A stretch of DNA of 64,000 nt from Rhizorhabdus dicambivorans. Lineage in GTDB: Bacteria; Pseudomonadota; Alphaproteobacteria; Sphingomonadales; Sphingomonadaceae. Under the pieces are notes generated by a model. It was not told where the DNA came from. It worked only from the letters and a program-made list of their open reading frames with translations, and did no database searches. Made by a program: the position numbers and the translations under genes. Shown one piece after another: positions 8,434-19,629 of the stretch (the first letter of the stretch is position 1; every line of letters starts with the position of its first letter). The stretch is taken from positions 248,001 through 312,000 of the forward strand of contig NZ_CP023449.1 in NCBI RefSeq assembly GCF_002355275.1. Reading direction: 5' to 3'.

Positions 8434-10586
8434 TATTCGGCGGCCTCCTCGAAGCCTTCAGGCGGCTGGTTGTGACCCAGCAGCCGTAGCACTTCGGTGG
8501 CCGCGCTGACCAGATTGGTGCCCGGGCCGAAAATGCCCTGCACGCCCGCGTCGCGGAGAAACTGGTAATCCTGCGCGGGAATGACGCCGCCCGCGATCAC
8601 CTTGATGTCGCTGCGGCCGGCATCGCGCAGCAGGCCGATCAGCTCGGGGATCAGCGTCTTGTGGCCGGCGGCGAGGCTGGAGGCGCCGACCACGTCGACA
8701 TCGGCCTTGATCGCCAGCTCGGCGGCTTCCTTCGGCGTCTGGAACAGCGGCCCCGCGACCACCTCGAAACCGAGATCGCCGAACGCCGAGGAGACGAGGT
8801 TGGCGCCGCGATCATGGCCGTCCTGGCCCATCTTGGCGACGAGCATGCGCGGCTTGCGACCCTTGCGCTGGGTGATGGTGCCGACACCCTCGATCAGGCC
8901 CAGCCAGCGCGGATCGTCGCCATAGGCGCCGCCATAGATGCCCTTTACCGGGGTCGGGTTGGTGCCGAAGCGGCCGAACACCTCTTCCATCGCCGCGCTG
9001 ATCTCGCCCAGCGTGGCGCGGGCGCGGGCGCATTCGACGGCCAGTTCGAGCAGGTTGGCGGAGCCGCGCGCGCCCTCGGTCAGCGCCGCCAGTGCCGCCT
9101 GGCACTTGCCCTCGTCGCGGCCGGCCTTGACCTTCTGGATGCGGCGGATCTGCGCCTCGCGTACCGCGACATTGTCGACGTCGAGGATGTCGATCGGGTC
9201 TTCCTGCGCCAGCTTGTACTTGTTGACGCCGACGATCACCTCTTCGACCCGGTCGATCCGCGCCGCCTTGGCGGCGGAGGCCTCCTCGATCATCGCCTTG
9301 GGCCAGCCGGCGGCGACGGCCTTGGCCATGCCGCCCTCGGCCTCGACCTTCTCGATGATCGCCCAGGCCTTGTCGACCAGCTCCTGGGTCAGCGCCTCGA
9401 CATAATAGGAGCCGCCGAGCGGATCTACGACCTTGGTCATCCCGGTCTCTTCCTGGATGACGATCTGGGTGTTGCGGGCGATGCGCGCCGAGAAGTCGGT
9501 CGGCAGCGCGATCGCCTCGTCGAGGGCGTTGGTGTGGAGCGACTGGGTGCCGCCCAGCATCGCCGCCATCGCCTCGATCGTGGTGCGCATGACGTTGTTG
9601 TACGGGTCCTGCTCGGTCAGCGAGACGCCCGAGGTCTGGCAGTGCGTCCGCAGCATCTTCGAGCGCTCGTCCTTGGCGCCGAGCTGGGTCATCACCCGGT
9701 GCCACAGCACGCGCGCGGCGCGCAGCTTGGCGATCTCCATGAAGAAGTTCATGCCGATCGCGAAGAAGAAGGACAGGCGCCCGGCGAACTTGTCGATGTC
9801 GAGGCCGGAGGCCACGCCATATTTCACATATTCCATGCCGTCGGCGATGGTGAAGGCCAGCTCCTGCACCTGCGTCGCCCCGGCCTCCTGCATGTGATAG
9901 CCGGAGATCGAGATAGAGTTGAACTTCGGCATCTCGCGGCTGGTGTAGCCGAAGATGTCCGAGATGATCCGCATGCTCGGCTCGGGCGGGTAGATATAGG
10001 TGTTGCGGACCATGAACTCCTTGAGGATGTCGTTCTGGATGGTCCCGTCGAGCTGGGCGCGCGGCACGCCCTGCTCCTCGCCCGCGACGATGAAGAAGGC
10101 GAGGATCGGGATCACCGCGCCGTTCATCGTCATGCTGACCGACATCTGATCGAGCGGGATGCCGTCGAACAGGATCTTCATGTCGTCGATCGTGTCGATC
10201 GCAACGCCCGCTTTGCCGACGTCGCCGGTCACGCGCGCATGATCGCTGTCATAGCCGCGATGGGTGGCGAGGTCGAAGGCGACCGAAAGGCCCTTCTGCC
10301 CGGCCTTCAGGTTGCGATGATAGAAGGCGTTCGATTCCTCGGCGGTCGAGAAGCCCGCATATTGGCGGATCGTCCAGGGGCGCCCGGCATACATCGAGGC
10401 GCGCACGCCGCGGGTGAACGGCGCGAAGCCGGGCAGGCCGGGATCGATATCGGCCACGTCCTCGGCGGTGTAGAGCGGCTTGACCGCGATCCCTTCCGGG
10501 GTCTGCCAGGTCAGGTCCTTGCCCTTCACCTCCTTGGCGGCGGCGGCTTCCCACTGGGCCAGATCGGGCTTCTTCACGTCGCTCAT
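8433..10586 (-). CDS. scpA: Methylmalonyl-CoA mutase, single-chain
   Basis: This B12-dependent enzyme isomerises (R)-methylmalonyl-CoA to succinyl-CoA. The 717-residue product has the substrate domain ([18 protein letters not shown] near residue 75) and a C-terminal cobalamin domain with the DxHxxG motif in [10 protein letters not shown] near residue 590, followed by [13 protein letters not shown]. The length equals that of the active homodimer-type or large subunit. GAGGA lies eight bases before the ATG. It overlaps bioB downstream and sits ten bases after the epimerase gene. Also called mcm, mutB or bhbA. Confidence 0.96.
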   Translation of the reverse strand: MSDVKKPDLAQWEAAAAKEVKGKDLTWQTPEGIAVKPLYTAEDVADIDPGLPGFAPFTRGVRASMYAGRPWTIRQYAGFSTAEESNAFYHRNLKAGQKGLSVAFDLATHRGYDSDHARVTGDVGKAGVAIDTIDDMKILFDGIPLDQMSVSMTMNGAVIPILAFFIVAGEEQGVPRAQLDGTIQNDILKEFMVRNTYIYPPEPSMRIISDIFGYTSREMPKFNSISISGYHMQEAGATQVQELAFTIADGMEYVKYGVASGLDIDKFAGRLSFFFAIGMNFFMEIAKLRAARVLWHRVMTQLGAKDERSKMLRTHCQTSGVSLTEQDPYNNVMRTTIEAMAAMLGGTQSLHTNALDEAIALPTDFSARIARNTQIVIQEETGMTKVVDPLGGSYYVEALTQELVDKAWAIIEKVEAEGGMAKAVAAGWPKAMIEEASAAKAARIDRVEEVIVGVNKYKLAQEDPIDILDVDNVAVREAQIRRIQKVKAGRDEGKCQAALAALTEGARGSANLLELAVECARARATLGEISAAMEEVFGRFGTNPTPVKGIYGGAYGDDPRWLGLIEGVGTITQRKGRKPRMLVAKMGQDGHDRGANLVSSAFGDLGFEVVAGPLFQTPKEAAELAIKADVDVVGASSLAAGHKTLIPELIGLLRDAGRSDIKVIAGGVIPAQDYQFLRDAGVQGIFGPGTNLVSAATEVLRLLGHNQPPEGFEEAAE

Positions 10587-10596
10587 CGCAGATTCC

Positions 10597-11019
10597 TCAA
10601 TGGTCGCCCTTGGGTGTTTCCATGATCTCGGTCAGCACCCCGCCCATGTCCTTGGGATGGACGAAGAAGATCAGGGTGCCATGCGCGCCGATACGCGGCT
10701 CGCCGAGCACCTTGGCGCCCTTGCCTTCGAACCACGCCTTGGCGGCGTGGATGTCCGGCACTTCATAGCAGAGATGATGCTGGCCGCCCGCCGGGTTCTT
10801 GGCGAGAAACCCGTGGATCGGGGAGGACTCGCCCAGCGGCTCGATCAGCTCGATCTGGCTGTTGGGCGTGTCGACGAAGCACACCTTCACGCCCTGCGCG
10901 GGCAGGTCGAACGGCTCGCGGATCACCTCCGCGCCCATAACGTCGCGGTAGAAGGAGATGCTCTTCTCGATCGACGGGGTGGCGACCCCGACATGGTTCA
11001 GACGGCCAAGCTTCATCAT
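10597..11019 (-). CDS. mce: Methylmalonyl-CoA epimerase
   Basis: Mce interconverts the (S) and (R) forms of methylmalonyl-CoA, linking the carboxylase to the mutase. The 140-residue product is a single VOC-fold protein with metal-ligand signatures [18 protein letters not shown] and a C-terminal [12 protein letters not shown]. The ATG at 11017-11019 overlaps the thiolase stop (ATGA). A second in-frame ATG follows directly. Its place between thiolase and mutase fits the pathway. Confidence 0.93.
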   Translation of the reverse strand: MMKLGRLNHVGVATPSIEKSISFYRDVMGAEVIREPFDLPAQGVKVCFVDTPNSQIELIEPLGESSPIHGFLAKNPAGGQHHLCYEVPDIHAAKAWFEGKGAKVLGEPRIGAHGTLIFFVHPKDMGGVLTEIMETPKGDH

Positions 11020-12197
11020 CAGACCCTTTCGATGACCATGGCGATGCCCTGGCCGCCGCCGATGCACATGGTGATAAGGCCATAGCGGCCGCCGGTGCGC
11101 TGCAGCTCATAGGCGGCCTTGACCGTCAGGATCGTGCCGGTGGCGCCGACCGGATGGCCGAGCGCGATGCCCGAGCCGTTCGGGTTCAGCTTCTCGCGGT
11201 CGAAGCCGAGTGCCTTGGCGACCGACAGCGCCTGCGCCGCGAACGCTTCGTTCGCCTCGATCACGTCGATGTCGGACAGCTTCAGCCCAGCCCGCTCCAG
11301 CGCGACCGGCACCGCCTTGATCGGGCCCTCACCCATATATTCGGGTTCGACCCCGGCATGACCCCAGCTGACGATCTTTGCGATCGGCTTGAGCCCGCGC
11401 TTCTCGACCTCGCCCGCGGTCGCCAGCACCACGGCGGCGGCGCCGTCGTTGATGCCCGAGGCGTTGGCGGCGGTGACGGTGCCGTCCTTCTTGAACGCCG
11501 GCTTCATCCCCGCCAGCGCCTCGGCGCTGGTATCGGCGCGGACATGCTCGTCGGTGTCGAAGACGGTGACGCCCTTGCGGGTCTTGATCTCGATCGGGAG
11601 GATCTGGTCCTTGAACCGGCCTTCCTCGATCGCGCGCGACGCACGCTGATGGCCTTCGACCGTCAGGGCATCCTGCTCCTCGCGGGTGATCTGGTGGCGC
11701 TCGGCGCAATTCTCGGCGGTGATGCCCATATGATAGCCGCCGCCGGCATCCTGGAGACCCTGGATCAGCGCGTCGGTCAGCGTATTGTTACCCATCTTCA
11801 CGCCCCAGCGGATGCCATGGTCGTGATAGGGGACGTTCGACATCGATTCCGCGCCGCCCGCGACGGTGATGGTCGCTTCGCCCAGCTGCATCATCTGCGC
11901 CGCCGACACGATCGACTGGACGCCCGATCCGCACAGGCGGTTCAGGGTCATCGCCGGCACCTGATAGGGAATGCCCGCGTCCAGCGCGATGGTGCGCGCC
12001 AGCATGCCATCCTTGGCGCTGGTCGGCATCACCTGGCCGATCACGACATGGCCGATATCGGTGGGCGCCAAGCCAGCGCGGCCGATCGCCTCACCCACCA
12101 CCTTCGCGCCCAGTTCGGACGGATAGAAGCCCTTGAGCGAGCCGCCGAAGTCGCCGATCGCGGTGCGGACGCCGCTGACGATGTAGATGTCTTCCAT
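11019..12197 (-). CDS. Acetyl-CoA C-acyltransferase (thiolase)
   Basis: Thiolase cleaves or forms 3-ketoacyl-CoA. The 392-residue product has the nucleophilic Cys at about residue 89 in NRLCGSG, the NEAFAAQ loop, the GHPVGATG segment, and the second catalytic Cys in the C-terminal CIGGGQGIAM. The ATG at 12197 has GGAG about nine bases upstream; a GTG six bases earlier is possible. Its place in the propionyl-CoA operon suggests it supplies propionyl- or acetyl-CoA from beta-oxidation of odd-chain or branched substrates. The exact acyl preference (bktB, phaA or fadA type) cannot be read from sequence. Confidence 0.93.
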   Translation of the reverse strand: MEDIYIVSGVRTAIGDFGGSLKGFYPSELGAKVVGEAIGRAGLAPTDIGHVVIGQVMPTSAKDGMLARTIALDAGIPYQVPAMTLNRLCGSGVQSIVSAAQMMQLGEATITVAGGAESMSNVPYHDHGIRWGVKMGNNTLTDALIQGLQDAGGGYHMGITAENCAERHQITREEQDALTVEGHQRASRAIEEGRFKDQILPIEIKTRKGVTVFDTDEHVRADTSAEALAGMKPAFKKDGTVTAANASGINDGAAAVVLATAGEVEKRGLKPIAKIVSWGHAGVEPEYMGEGPIKAVPVALERAGLKLSDIDVIEANEAFAAQALSVAKALGFDREKLNPNGSGIALGHPVGATGTILTVKAAYELQRTGGRYGLITMCIGGGQGIAMVIERV

Positions 12198-12293
12198 AAT
12201 CACTCACTCCTTGTCCCGCGCGTCCGCGGGAGGCTTTGACAGGATCTTTTCAAACCGCCCCGCTGCGGACGGGACGGCCGGGGAGGAAAAGCG

Positions 12294-13826
<1,533 letters not shown>

Positions 13827-13875
13827 GCGGGTACAATGCTCCCTAGGGATTCGTGAACGCGCCCCCTTTTCAAGC

Positions 13876-13932
13876 TTTGCCGGATAAGGCAAATGTGAAA
13901 TTGCGGAATTGCGAATAGGGTATTTGCAAATA
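13876..13932. promoter_or_regulatory. Candidate ScfR/PccR operators between pccB and its regulator
   Basis: Three elements are seen: TTTGCC-N6-GGCAAA at 13876-13893; adjacent direct octamers ATTGCGGA and ATTGCGAA at 13900-13915; and the perfect palindrome TATTTGCAAATA at 13921-13932. As I recall, Rhodobacter PccR binds paired TTTGCAAA sites and corynebacterial RamB binds a related TTTGCAAA sequence, so the match to the family of the adjacent regulator is notable. The segment is AT-rich for this genome and lies just upstream of pccB. Confidence 0.65.
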
Positions 13933-13933
13933 C

Positions 13934-14018
13934 CGTCATGCCAGCGGAGGCTGGCATCCATGTCTGTCTCCTTCCCAGATGGCACCGAGGATGGGAGAGA
14001 CATGGACCCCAGCCTTCG
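13934..14018. repeat. Dispersed palindromic unit, copy A
   Basis: It begins CGTCATGCCAGCGGAGGCTG and ends ACATGGACCCCAGCCTTCG. A copy of about 86 bases with only a few differences is at 17792-17877. CCAGC-GGAG-GCTGG forms a hairpin. It lies between the operators and the regulator start. Confidence 0.8.
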
Positions 14019-14093
14019 GCTTTGCCGAAGTTTATCCTGAGCGCCTGCAAGGCAGTCGAAGGGCTGGGGTGACGGTGGAAGGAAGGAAGGCAT

Positions 14094-15527
14094 GTGGCCC
14101 GACGCACCGGGACCCGCCTGTTCGCGGGACATGAACTGAAGGCGCTGCGCCAGCGGGCGGGCCTGGGCCAGGCGGCGATGGCAGCGCGGGTGGGGCTGTC
14201 GGTTTCCTATCTCTCGCAGCTCGAGAATGACGACCGGCCGATCACCCCGGCGGTGAGCGAGGCCTTCGCCCGCACCTTCCCGATCGACTGGAACGGCGAT
14301 GCGGCCGGCGACAACGAGCGGCGGCTGGCCGGCCTGCGCGAGGCGCTGGCCGATCCGCTGTTCGCCGCGTCGGAGATCACTCCGCAGACGCTCCACCGCA
14401 TGGTCGAGCAGCAGCCGCTGTTCGCCGACCAGTTCGTCCGCCTCCACGACGCCTGGCGCCGCACCGAGGAACGGCTCCAGCTGGTCGACGACCGGATCGC
14501 CAGCGGCGTGCCCGGCGATGACCGGCTGCCCTGGGAGGAGGTGCGCGACTGGTTCCACGACGAGGGCAATTATGTCGACAGCATAGACCGCGCCGCCGAG
14601 GCGCTGGCCGGCGAGCTCGACGCCGAACCGCTGCCCGAGGCGCTGCTCGCCCATGCGCTGAAGCATCGCCACGGCGTCGACGCGGTGATCGCCGCCAGCG
14701 ACGGCACCGGCGAGGATGGCGGCCTGCTGCGCCGCTTCGACCGGGCGCGCGGATTGCTCACCATCGGCGCCGCCCAGCCGCCCGAGACGCGGCGCTTCAT
14801 GATGGCGCACCAGCTTGCCCAGCTCGAATTCGCCGATGCGATCGGCGCGGTCGCGGGCGCGGCGCAGCTGCGCGCGGCCGAGGCGCGGCCGCTGCTCTCG
14901 GTCGGGCTCGCCAACTATGCGGCGGGGGCGCTGCTGATGCCCTATCGCCGCTTCCGCGACACGGCGCGCGCGCTGCGCCACGACATAGACCGGCTCTGCC
15001 AGCGCTTCGGGGTCAGCTTCGAACAGGCCTGCCACCGTCTGTCGACCCTGCAGCGCCCCGCCGAGCGCGGCATCCCCTTCTTCTTCTGCCGGGTCGACAT
15101 GGCGGGCAACATCACCAAGCGTCATTCGGCGACGCGGCTGCAATTCGCCCGCTTCGGCGGCGCCTGTCCATTGTGGATCGTCCATGAGGCGGTGGCGATC
15201 CCCGACCGCATCCTCGTCCAGCTCGCCGAGATGCCCGATGGCGTCCGCTATGTCTCCATGGCCAAGGGCCTGGTGAAGCCGTCGGGCAGCTTCACCCGCG
15301 CGCCGCGCCGCTATGCGGTGGCGCTGGGCTGCGAGGCCGATCATGCCCGCGACTTCATCTATGCCGACGCGCTCGACACCCGCAATGTCGAGGCCGCCAC
15401 GCCGATCGGGGTTTCCTGCCGGCTATGCCCGCGCCGCCATTGCGACCAGCGCGCCTTCCCGCCCGCCGGCCGCGCTATCGCGGTCGACGCCGATCGCAGG
15501 GACGTCGTACCCTACCGCCTTGCCTGA
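14094..15527 (+). CDS. Short-chain fatty acyl-CoA regulator (ScfR family, PccR/RamB type)
   Basis: The 477-residue product has an N-terminal XRE helix-turn-helix (about 10-65, with [20 protein letters not shown]), a central IrrE/ImmA-like peptidase-fold region (about 160-300), and a C-terminal region ending in [12 protein letters not shown], the cysteine signature of ScfR proteins. In Rhodobacter sphaeroides PccR of this family senses propionyl-CoA and controls pccB. Here the gene is divergent from pccB, so the same role is likely. The start is GTG 14094 after GGAAGGAAGG. The usual HEXXH zinc motif of the peptidase fold is not obvious; [12 protein letters not shown] stands in its place. Confidence 0.9.
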   Translation: MARRTGTRLFAGHELKALRQRAGLGQAAMAARVGLSVSYLSQLENDDRPITPAVSEAFARTFPIDWNGDAAGDNERRLAGLREALADPLFAASEITPQTLHRMVEQQPLFADQFVRLHDAWRRTEERLQLVDDRIASGVPGDDRLPWEEVRDWFHDEGNYVDSIDRAAEALAGELDAEPLPEALLAHALKHRHGVDAVIAASDGTGEDGGLLRRFDRARGLLTIGAAQPPETRRFMMAHQLAQLEFADAIGAVAGAAQLRAAEARPLLSVGLANYAAGALLMPYRRFRDTARALRHDIDRLCQRFGVSFEQACHRLSTLQRPAERGIPFFFCRVDMAGNITKRHSATRLQFARFGGACPLWIVHEAVAIPDRILVQLAEMPDGVRYVSMAKGLVKPSGSFTRAPRRYAVALGCEADHARDFIYADALDTRNVEAATPIGVSCRLCPRRHCDQRAFPPAGRAIAVDADRRDVVPYRLA

Positions 15528-15565
15528 TCAGGAATCGACGCCGCGTTGGGAAGGTCCGGACAGCC

Positions 15566-17665
15566 TTATTGCCGCCGGGCGGGGCGCTGCTGATCGACCC
15601 CGCTCAGGAAATCGGACCCAAGGCTGGTGCGCGGTTGCGGCGGTGCGGGAGCGGCGCCGCGGGTCGCCACCGGCGGCGGCGTGACGCGCGGCGGCGCGGC
15701 GGCGGGCGACGCGGCCTGGGGCTCGAAACCGTCGCCGGGATCGGCCTGCGGCTCGCCCTGGTCGATCGGCATGCCGTCGGCGTCGACCATGCCCTCGTCG
15801 GGCATGTTGAGATAGGTCTCGTCGTCGGGCTCAAGCTGGAATTCGGGCAGGGTCACCGCCGTCTCGAACTGCTCGACCGGGCGCTTGGCGACCGCGACCT
15901 TCATGAAATCGGCAAAGGCGCGGGCGGGCGCGCGTCCGCCCTGCAGGCCGGCGATCGGCTTGGCGTCGTCGCGGCCCATCCACACGCCTGTGGTGATGCC
16001 ACTGGAGAAGCCCAGGAACCAGCCGTCCTTGTTCGAGGAGGTGGTGCCGGTCTTGCCCGCCACCGGCCGGCCGATCTGCGCGGCACGCGCTGTGCCGGTG
16101 TTGACCGCGGTCTGGAGCAGGTCGGTTACCTCCGCCGCCACCCAGGGGGCGACGAGCACGCGGTTGTCGTCGGCGCGATGCTCGTAGAGCAGGTCGCCCT
16201 TGGCGGTTGTCACCTTGACGATGCCATAGGGCACCACCGCGACGCCCTTGCGCGCCACTGCGGCGAAGGCGCGGGTCATGTCGATCAGCCGCACGTCGGA
16301 GGTGCCGAGCACCATCGACGGATGGGTGTTCAGCTTGGTGCCGATGCCGAAGCGGTGCGCCATGTCTGCGACCGTCTCGAACCCCACCTGCTGGCCGATC
16401 TTGGCGGCAACCGTGTTGATCGAGAAGGCGAAGGCCGTCCGCACGTCGATCTCGCCGGCATATTCGCGATTCGAATTGCGCGGGCTCCACCCATTGATGT
16501 CGACCGGCTCGTCGACCACCGGCGTATCGGGCTTCATCCCCGCTTCCATGCCGGCCAGGTAGACGAACAGCTTGAAGGCGGAGCCGGGCTGCCGCTCCGC
16601 CTGGGTGGCGCGGTTGTAGATCGAGCTGACATAGTCGCGCCCGCCGACCATCGCCCGCACCGCGCCGTCACGGTCGAGCGCGACCAGCGCGCCCTGTGCT
16701 CCCGGCGGGGCATTGGCCCGGATCGCGGCATCGGCGGCTCGCTGCATCGCCGGATCGATCGTCGTCCACACGTCGATCGGCTCGATCTGCTCGTCCACCA
16801 CCTCGTCGAGCTGCGCGAGCGCCCAGTCGGTGAAATAGCGCACCGCATTCTGGTCGCGCTCGGGAGCGAGGTTGACCTTGTCGAGGTCCACCTCTTCCGC
16901 TTCCGAAGGCGTGATCGCCCCGGCGTCCTGCATCACCTCCAGCACCACCTTGGCGCGGCCGATCGCGGCCTCCCGGTCGGCGGTGGGCGAATAATGCGAT
17001 GGCGCCTTGACCAGCCCGGCGATGATCGCGCTCTCACCCAGGCTCAGCTTCGTCCCCGAATGATCGAAGAATTTGCGGGCCGCCGCATCGATGCCATAGG
17101 CACCACCGCCGAAATAGACCCGGTTCAGATAGAGCTCGAGAATCTGTTCCTTGGAGAATTTGCGCTCCATCGCCAGCGCCAGGATCACCTCGCGGAACTT
17201 GCGGCCGAAGCTGTAGGCATTGGTGAGGAAGATATTGCGCGCGATCTGCTGGGTGATGGTGGACGCACCCTGGAGCCGGCGCCCCTCGCCCTTGCGCTGG
17301 AAGGCGACATAGGCGGCGCGCGCCATGCCGATCGGATCGATGCCGGGATGCATGTAGAAGCGCCGGTCCTCGACCGCGACCATCGCCTTGGTCATGGTCT
17401 GCGGGATTTGGCCGATCGGTAGCCAGTCGCCGTAGCTGGGGCCCAGCGAGACGATCACCGATCCGTCGGCGGCGCGCACGCGGACCATCTGGCCGTTGGG
17501 GCTCGACTTCAGCTCCTCGAAGCTCGGCAGCGAGGCCATCGCGATCAGCACCGCGATGATGAGCGCGCCGAGCCCCGCGAGCAGGCCGAACAGCGAAAGC
17601 TTCAGGAAGGTCTTCAACCAGCCCATGTGGCGAGGCTTATCCTTGGGTGTGGGCGCGGTCGGCAT
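15566..17665 (-). CDS. Class A penicillin-binding protein (PBP1A/1C type)
   Basis: A bifunctional cell-wall synthase anchored in the inner membrane. The 699-residue product has an N-terminal membrane helix (about 20-45), a GT51 glycosyltransferase domain with the catalytic Glu in VEDRRFYMHPGIDP (about 95) and QGASTITQQIARN, and a transpeptidase domain with the nucleophile in GSAFKLF, the SIN motif in FSINTVAAK, and KTGTTSSNKDGW. A Pro/Ala-rich tail of about 75 residues follows. The start at 17665 lacks a clear ribosome site; ATG 17626 (MGWLKTF) is an alternative. It converges with the ScfR gene. Confidence 0.94.
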   Translation of the reverse strand: MPTAPTPKDKPRHMGWLKTFLKLSLFGLLAGLGALIIAVLIAMASLPSFEELKSSPNGQMVRVRAADGSVIVSLGPSYGDWLPIGQIPQTMTKAMVAVEDRRFYMHPGIDPIGMARAAYVAFQRKGEGRRLQGASTITQQIARNIFLTNAYSFGRKFREVILALAMERKFSKEQILELYLNRVYFGGGAYGIDAAARKFFDHSGTKLSLGESAIIAGLVKAPSHYSPTADREAAIGRAKVVLEVMQDAGAITPSEAEEVDLDKVNLAPERDQNAVRYFTDWALAQLDEVVDEQIEPIDVWTTIDPAMQRAADAAIRANAPPGAQGALVALDRDGAVRAMVGGRDYVSSIYNRATQAERQPGSAFKLFVYLAGMEAGMKPDTPVVDEPVDINGWSPRNSNREYAGEIDVRTAFAFSINTVAAKIGQQVGFETVADMAHRFGIGTKLNTHPSMVLGTSDVRLIDMTRAFAAVARKGVAVVPYGIVKVTTAKGDLLYEHRADDNRVLVAPWVAAEVTDLLQTAVNTGTARAAQIGRPVAGKTGTTSSNKDGWFLGFSSGITTGVWMGRDDAKPIAGLQGGRAPARAFADFMKVAVAKRPVEQFETAVTLPEFQLEPDDETYLNMPDEGMVDADGMPIDQGEPQADPGDGFEPQAASPAAAPPRVTPPPVATRGAAPAPPQPRTSLGSDFLSGVDQQRPARRQ

Positions 17666-18073
17666 GAACGATTGCCGGATTAGCGGTTATGACTGTGCCT
17701 GCCAAGCGGATCGCCCCCGATTTCGATCGACCGGACATCGGTATCGACGAGCAATGATGACGCGGTGATGAATGGGGCAGTCATATATGATCGTCATGCC
17801 AGCGGAGGCTGGCATCCATGTCTGCTTTCTTCCCAGATGCCATCGCGGTTGAAGAGAGACATGGACCCCAGCCTTCGCGGAACCTTTGCGTAAAGCGCGT
17901 CCGCTCCCCAACACGCGCCATCCTCGCGGATGCGGGGATCCATAACCCCTTCGCCCAAGAGGTTCGAGCTTCAGAGAATATGGATTCCCGCCTGCGCGGG
18001 AATGACAGATCAGGAGGGGCGGGATTAATTCAAAGGTCCCGCCTTCGCTGAGGTGACCAGGGGTCACGCCCCC
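17666..18073. repeat. Gene-free interval built of palindromic repeats (copy B and others)
   Basis: No convincing gene is seen in these 408 bases. Copy B of the unit at 13934-14018 lies at 17792-17877. A hairpin ATTCCCGC-CTGC-GCGGGAAT is at 17984-18003. GGTCCCGCC...TGACC-like motifs follow near 18035-18060. The interval separates the start of the penicillin-binding protein gene from the end of msrB, so it should also hold the promoter of the former. Confidence 0.7.
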
Positions 18074-18469
18074 TTACCTCTTGCCCTCGAAATCGATCGA
18101 CGCCGAATTGATGCAGTAGCGCAGCCCGTCCGGCCCTGGCCCGTCAGGGAAGACATGGCCGAGATGGCCGTCGCATTTCGCGCAGCGGACCTCGGTGCGG
18201 ATCATGCCGTGGCTGGCGTCGCGATGCTCGGTGATCATCTCTTCATCAGCGGGGGTGGTGAAGCTCGGCCAGCCGCAGCCCGAATCATATTTGCTGCCGC
18301 TGTCGAACAGCAGTTCGCCGCAGCCGGCGCAGCGATAGTCGCCGTCTTCCTTATTGTTCCAATATTTGCCGGTGAAGGCGCGTTCCGTGCCGGCCTGGCG
18401 GAGGACATGGTACTGCTCGGGGCTGAGCCGCCGGCGCCACTCCTCATCGGGAAGATCAAGCTTGTCCAT
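18074..18469 (-). CDS. msrB: Peptide-methionine (R)-S-oxide reductase
   Basis: MsrB repairs R-methionine sulfoxide in oxidised proteins. The 131-residue product has the two zinc CxxC pairs (CAGCGELLF and [12 protein letters not shown]), the WPSF active-site segment and the catalytic Cys in [12 protein letters not shown] near the C-terminus. An N-terminal extension of 19 residues is possible, but [11 protein letters not shown] is the family's usual start. No signal peptide is seen, so it acts in the cytoplasm. It stands alone. Confidence 0.95.
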   Translation of the reverse strand: MDKLDLPDEEWRRRLSPEQYHVLRQAGTERAFTGKYWNNKEDGDYRCAGCGELLFDSGSKYDSGCGWPSFTTPADEEMITEHRDASHGMIRTEVRCAKCDGHLGHVFPDGPGPDGLRYCINSASIDFEGKR

Positions 18470-18584
18470 GGCCGGAATGTGGGCGCGCCACCCCGGCAGG
18501 TCAAGCGCGCGGGGAGGGCCGATCAACCATGTCCGGCCAAAAAAATCACGCGTCGGTCCGCTCTGTGACGCGCGTCACTGCGCC

Positions 18585-18682
18585 ATGCCCTTAACCATCC
18601 TAGAGCGGGGATCGGCGTTGCATGGCGTCCGTGTGGTTGCGTTGGCGTGCGGGGGCGCAGGGGAATCGCCCCCATCCTTTTT
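18585..18682 (+). ncRNA. Candidate small RNA ending in a rho-independent terminator
   Basis: A strong plus-strand terminator at 18651-18682 has no plus-strand coding gene before it; the nearest gene upstream, msrB, is on the other strand. Just upstream are a 14-base palindrome GTGACGCGCGTCAC (18565-18578) and a stretch TTAACCATCCTAGAG (18591-18605) that could be part of a promoter. A transcript of roughly 70-90 bases is inferred. It matches no RNA family I recognise. Confidence 0.3.
18651..18682 (+). terminator. Rho-independent terminator
   Basis: GGGGGCG (18651-18657) pairs with CGCCCCC (18667-18673) around a 9-base loop. ATCCTTTTT follows. The orientation is plus strand. Confidence 0.65.
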
Positions 18683-18704
18683 CTGGAAGTGGCTTCAGTC
18701 TTGT

Positions 18705-18740
18705 CCGGCCCGGCGATCACGGTCCCGATCGCCGGGCCGG
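18705..18740 (-). terminator. Strong hairpin after the 95-residue protein gene
   Basis: CCGGCCCGGCGATC (18705-18718) pairs perfectly with GATCGCCGGGCCGG (18727-18740) around eight bases. It lies 18 bases past the stop of the minus-strand gene at 18758. There is no T run on either side, so it may be only a stabilising stem. Confidence 0.5.
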
Positions 18741-18757
18741 CGTGCTTCCGGGCCCGG

Positions 18758-19045
18758 TCAGCCCTTGCGCAGCCGCCGCCGGTTGCGCCCCACCGCCTTT
18801 CGATAATGGGCGATCGTCGCCTTGGCCTGCCGCGCCGGGGTGGCGCCCAGCCGGCCGGTCATGGCGCGCATCTGCAGCGCGGCGGCGGCCTCGATCTTCT
18901 CGCCGACCATCAGCTGCGCCTCGGCCAGGGCGGCGGCATCGCCTGCGGCGAGCTTCGCCAGCCGCATCGTCACCACCGACGAGGCCTCGACGCCGAGGCG
19001 CCAGCCGTCGAAGGCAAGGGTCATCCAGTCGGTAGCGCGGATCAT
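18758..19045 (-). CDS. Conserved hypothetical 95-residue protein, phasin-like composition
   Basis: Not recognised as a named family. The 95-residue product is Ala-rich and mostly helical, with a GATPARQAKATIAHYRKAVG segment and a basic tail (GRNRRRLRKG). The pattern (long amphipathic helix, then a basic C-terminus) resembles small phasin-like or DNA-binding accessory proteins, but this is weak. The gene has no strong ribosome site; an internal ATG at 19024 is possible. It is divergent from the VOC gene. Confidence 0.6.
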   Translation of the reverse strand: MIRATDWMTLAFDGWRLGVEASSVVTMRLAKLAAGDAAALAEAQLMVGEKIEAAAALQMRAMTGRLGATPARQAKATIAHYRKAVGRNRRRLRKG

Positions 19046-19139
19046 CGCCGATCAGGACGCATCGGACGCAGGCCGGTTCCCGTTGGTGGAACCGCCGCGC
19101 CACGATCCGGTTGAGACCGTCGACCAAGCGGAGGATGTG

Positions 19140-19574
19140 ATGGAAACCCAGACCCTGCACCGTGGCCGGCTGATCGACCATATCCAGCTCGTCGTCGCCG
19201 ATATCGAGGCGAGCCGGCGTTTCTATGCGGCCCTGTTCGATGTGCTCGGCATTCCCATCGCGGGCAGCGCCGAGGATTATTTCTGGGCCGACGAACTGTT
19301 CGTCTCCACCGCCGACAGCGAAGCCGCCCAGGGCAGGCTCACCGGCCGCCACCACCTTGCCTTCCAGGCGCGCGACCGGGCGATGGTGGACGCCTTCCAC
19401 CGCGCCGGGCTGGCGGCCGGCGGGCGCGACAACGGCGCGCCCGGCGAACGGCCCTATCATCCCGGCTATTATGGCGCCTTCCTGATCGATCCCGACGGCA
19501 ACAATATCGAGGCGGTCTATCACGGCCCCGCCGGGCGATCGGCGGACAGCGTCACCGTCAGCTTCGCCGCCTGA
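19140..19574 (+). CDS. VOC-family (glyoxalase/bleomycin resistance-like) protein
   Basis: The 144-residue product has two beta-alpha-beta-beta-beta modules of the vicinal oxygen chelate fold. IDHIQLVVADIEASRRFYAA opens the first. RHHLAFQARD and DPDGNNIEAVYHGP supply the second His and the Glu expected for metal binding. Such proteins may be dioxygenases, glyoxalases or resistance proteins; the substrate cannot be told. ATG 19140 follows a GGAGG-like GCGGAGG. Confidence 0.85.
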   Translation: METQTLHRGRLIDHIQLVVADIEASRRFYAALFDVLGIPIAGSAEDYFWADELFVSTADSEAAQGRLTGRHHLAFQARDRAMVDAFHRAGLAAGGRDNGAPGERPYHPGYYGAFLIDPDGNNIEAVYHGPAGRSADSVTVSFAA

Positions 19575-19629
19575 TCGCGGAAACGGGGGAGGCCCGCCCG
19601 TCCCCGGAGACGGGGCGGGCGGGGCCGCT

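Noticed and set aside
13827-15344. Upstream extension of the pccB frame (to over 1000 residues)
   Set aside because: The extra part runs antisense to the ScfR gene and has no domain. The PccB family starts at [11 protein letters not shown], so the long frame is open only by chance.
18622-19035. Plus-strand frame of 137 codons over the terminator region
   Set aside because: It runs through a terminator hairpin and then antisense to the 95-residue gene. The translation is Arg/Ala/Ser/Pro-rich and without structure.
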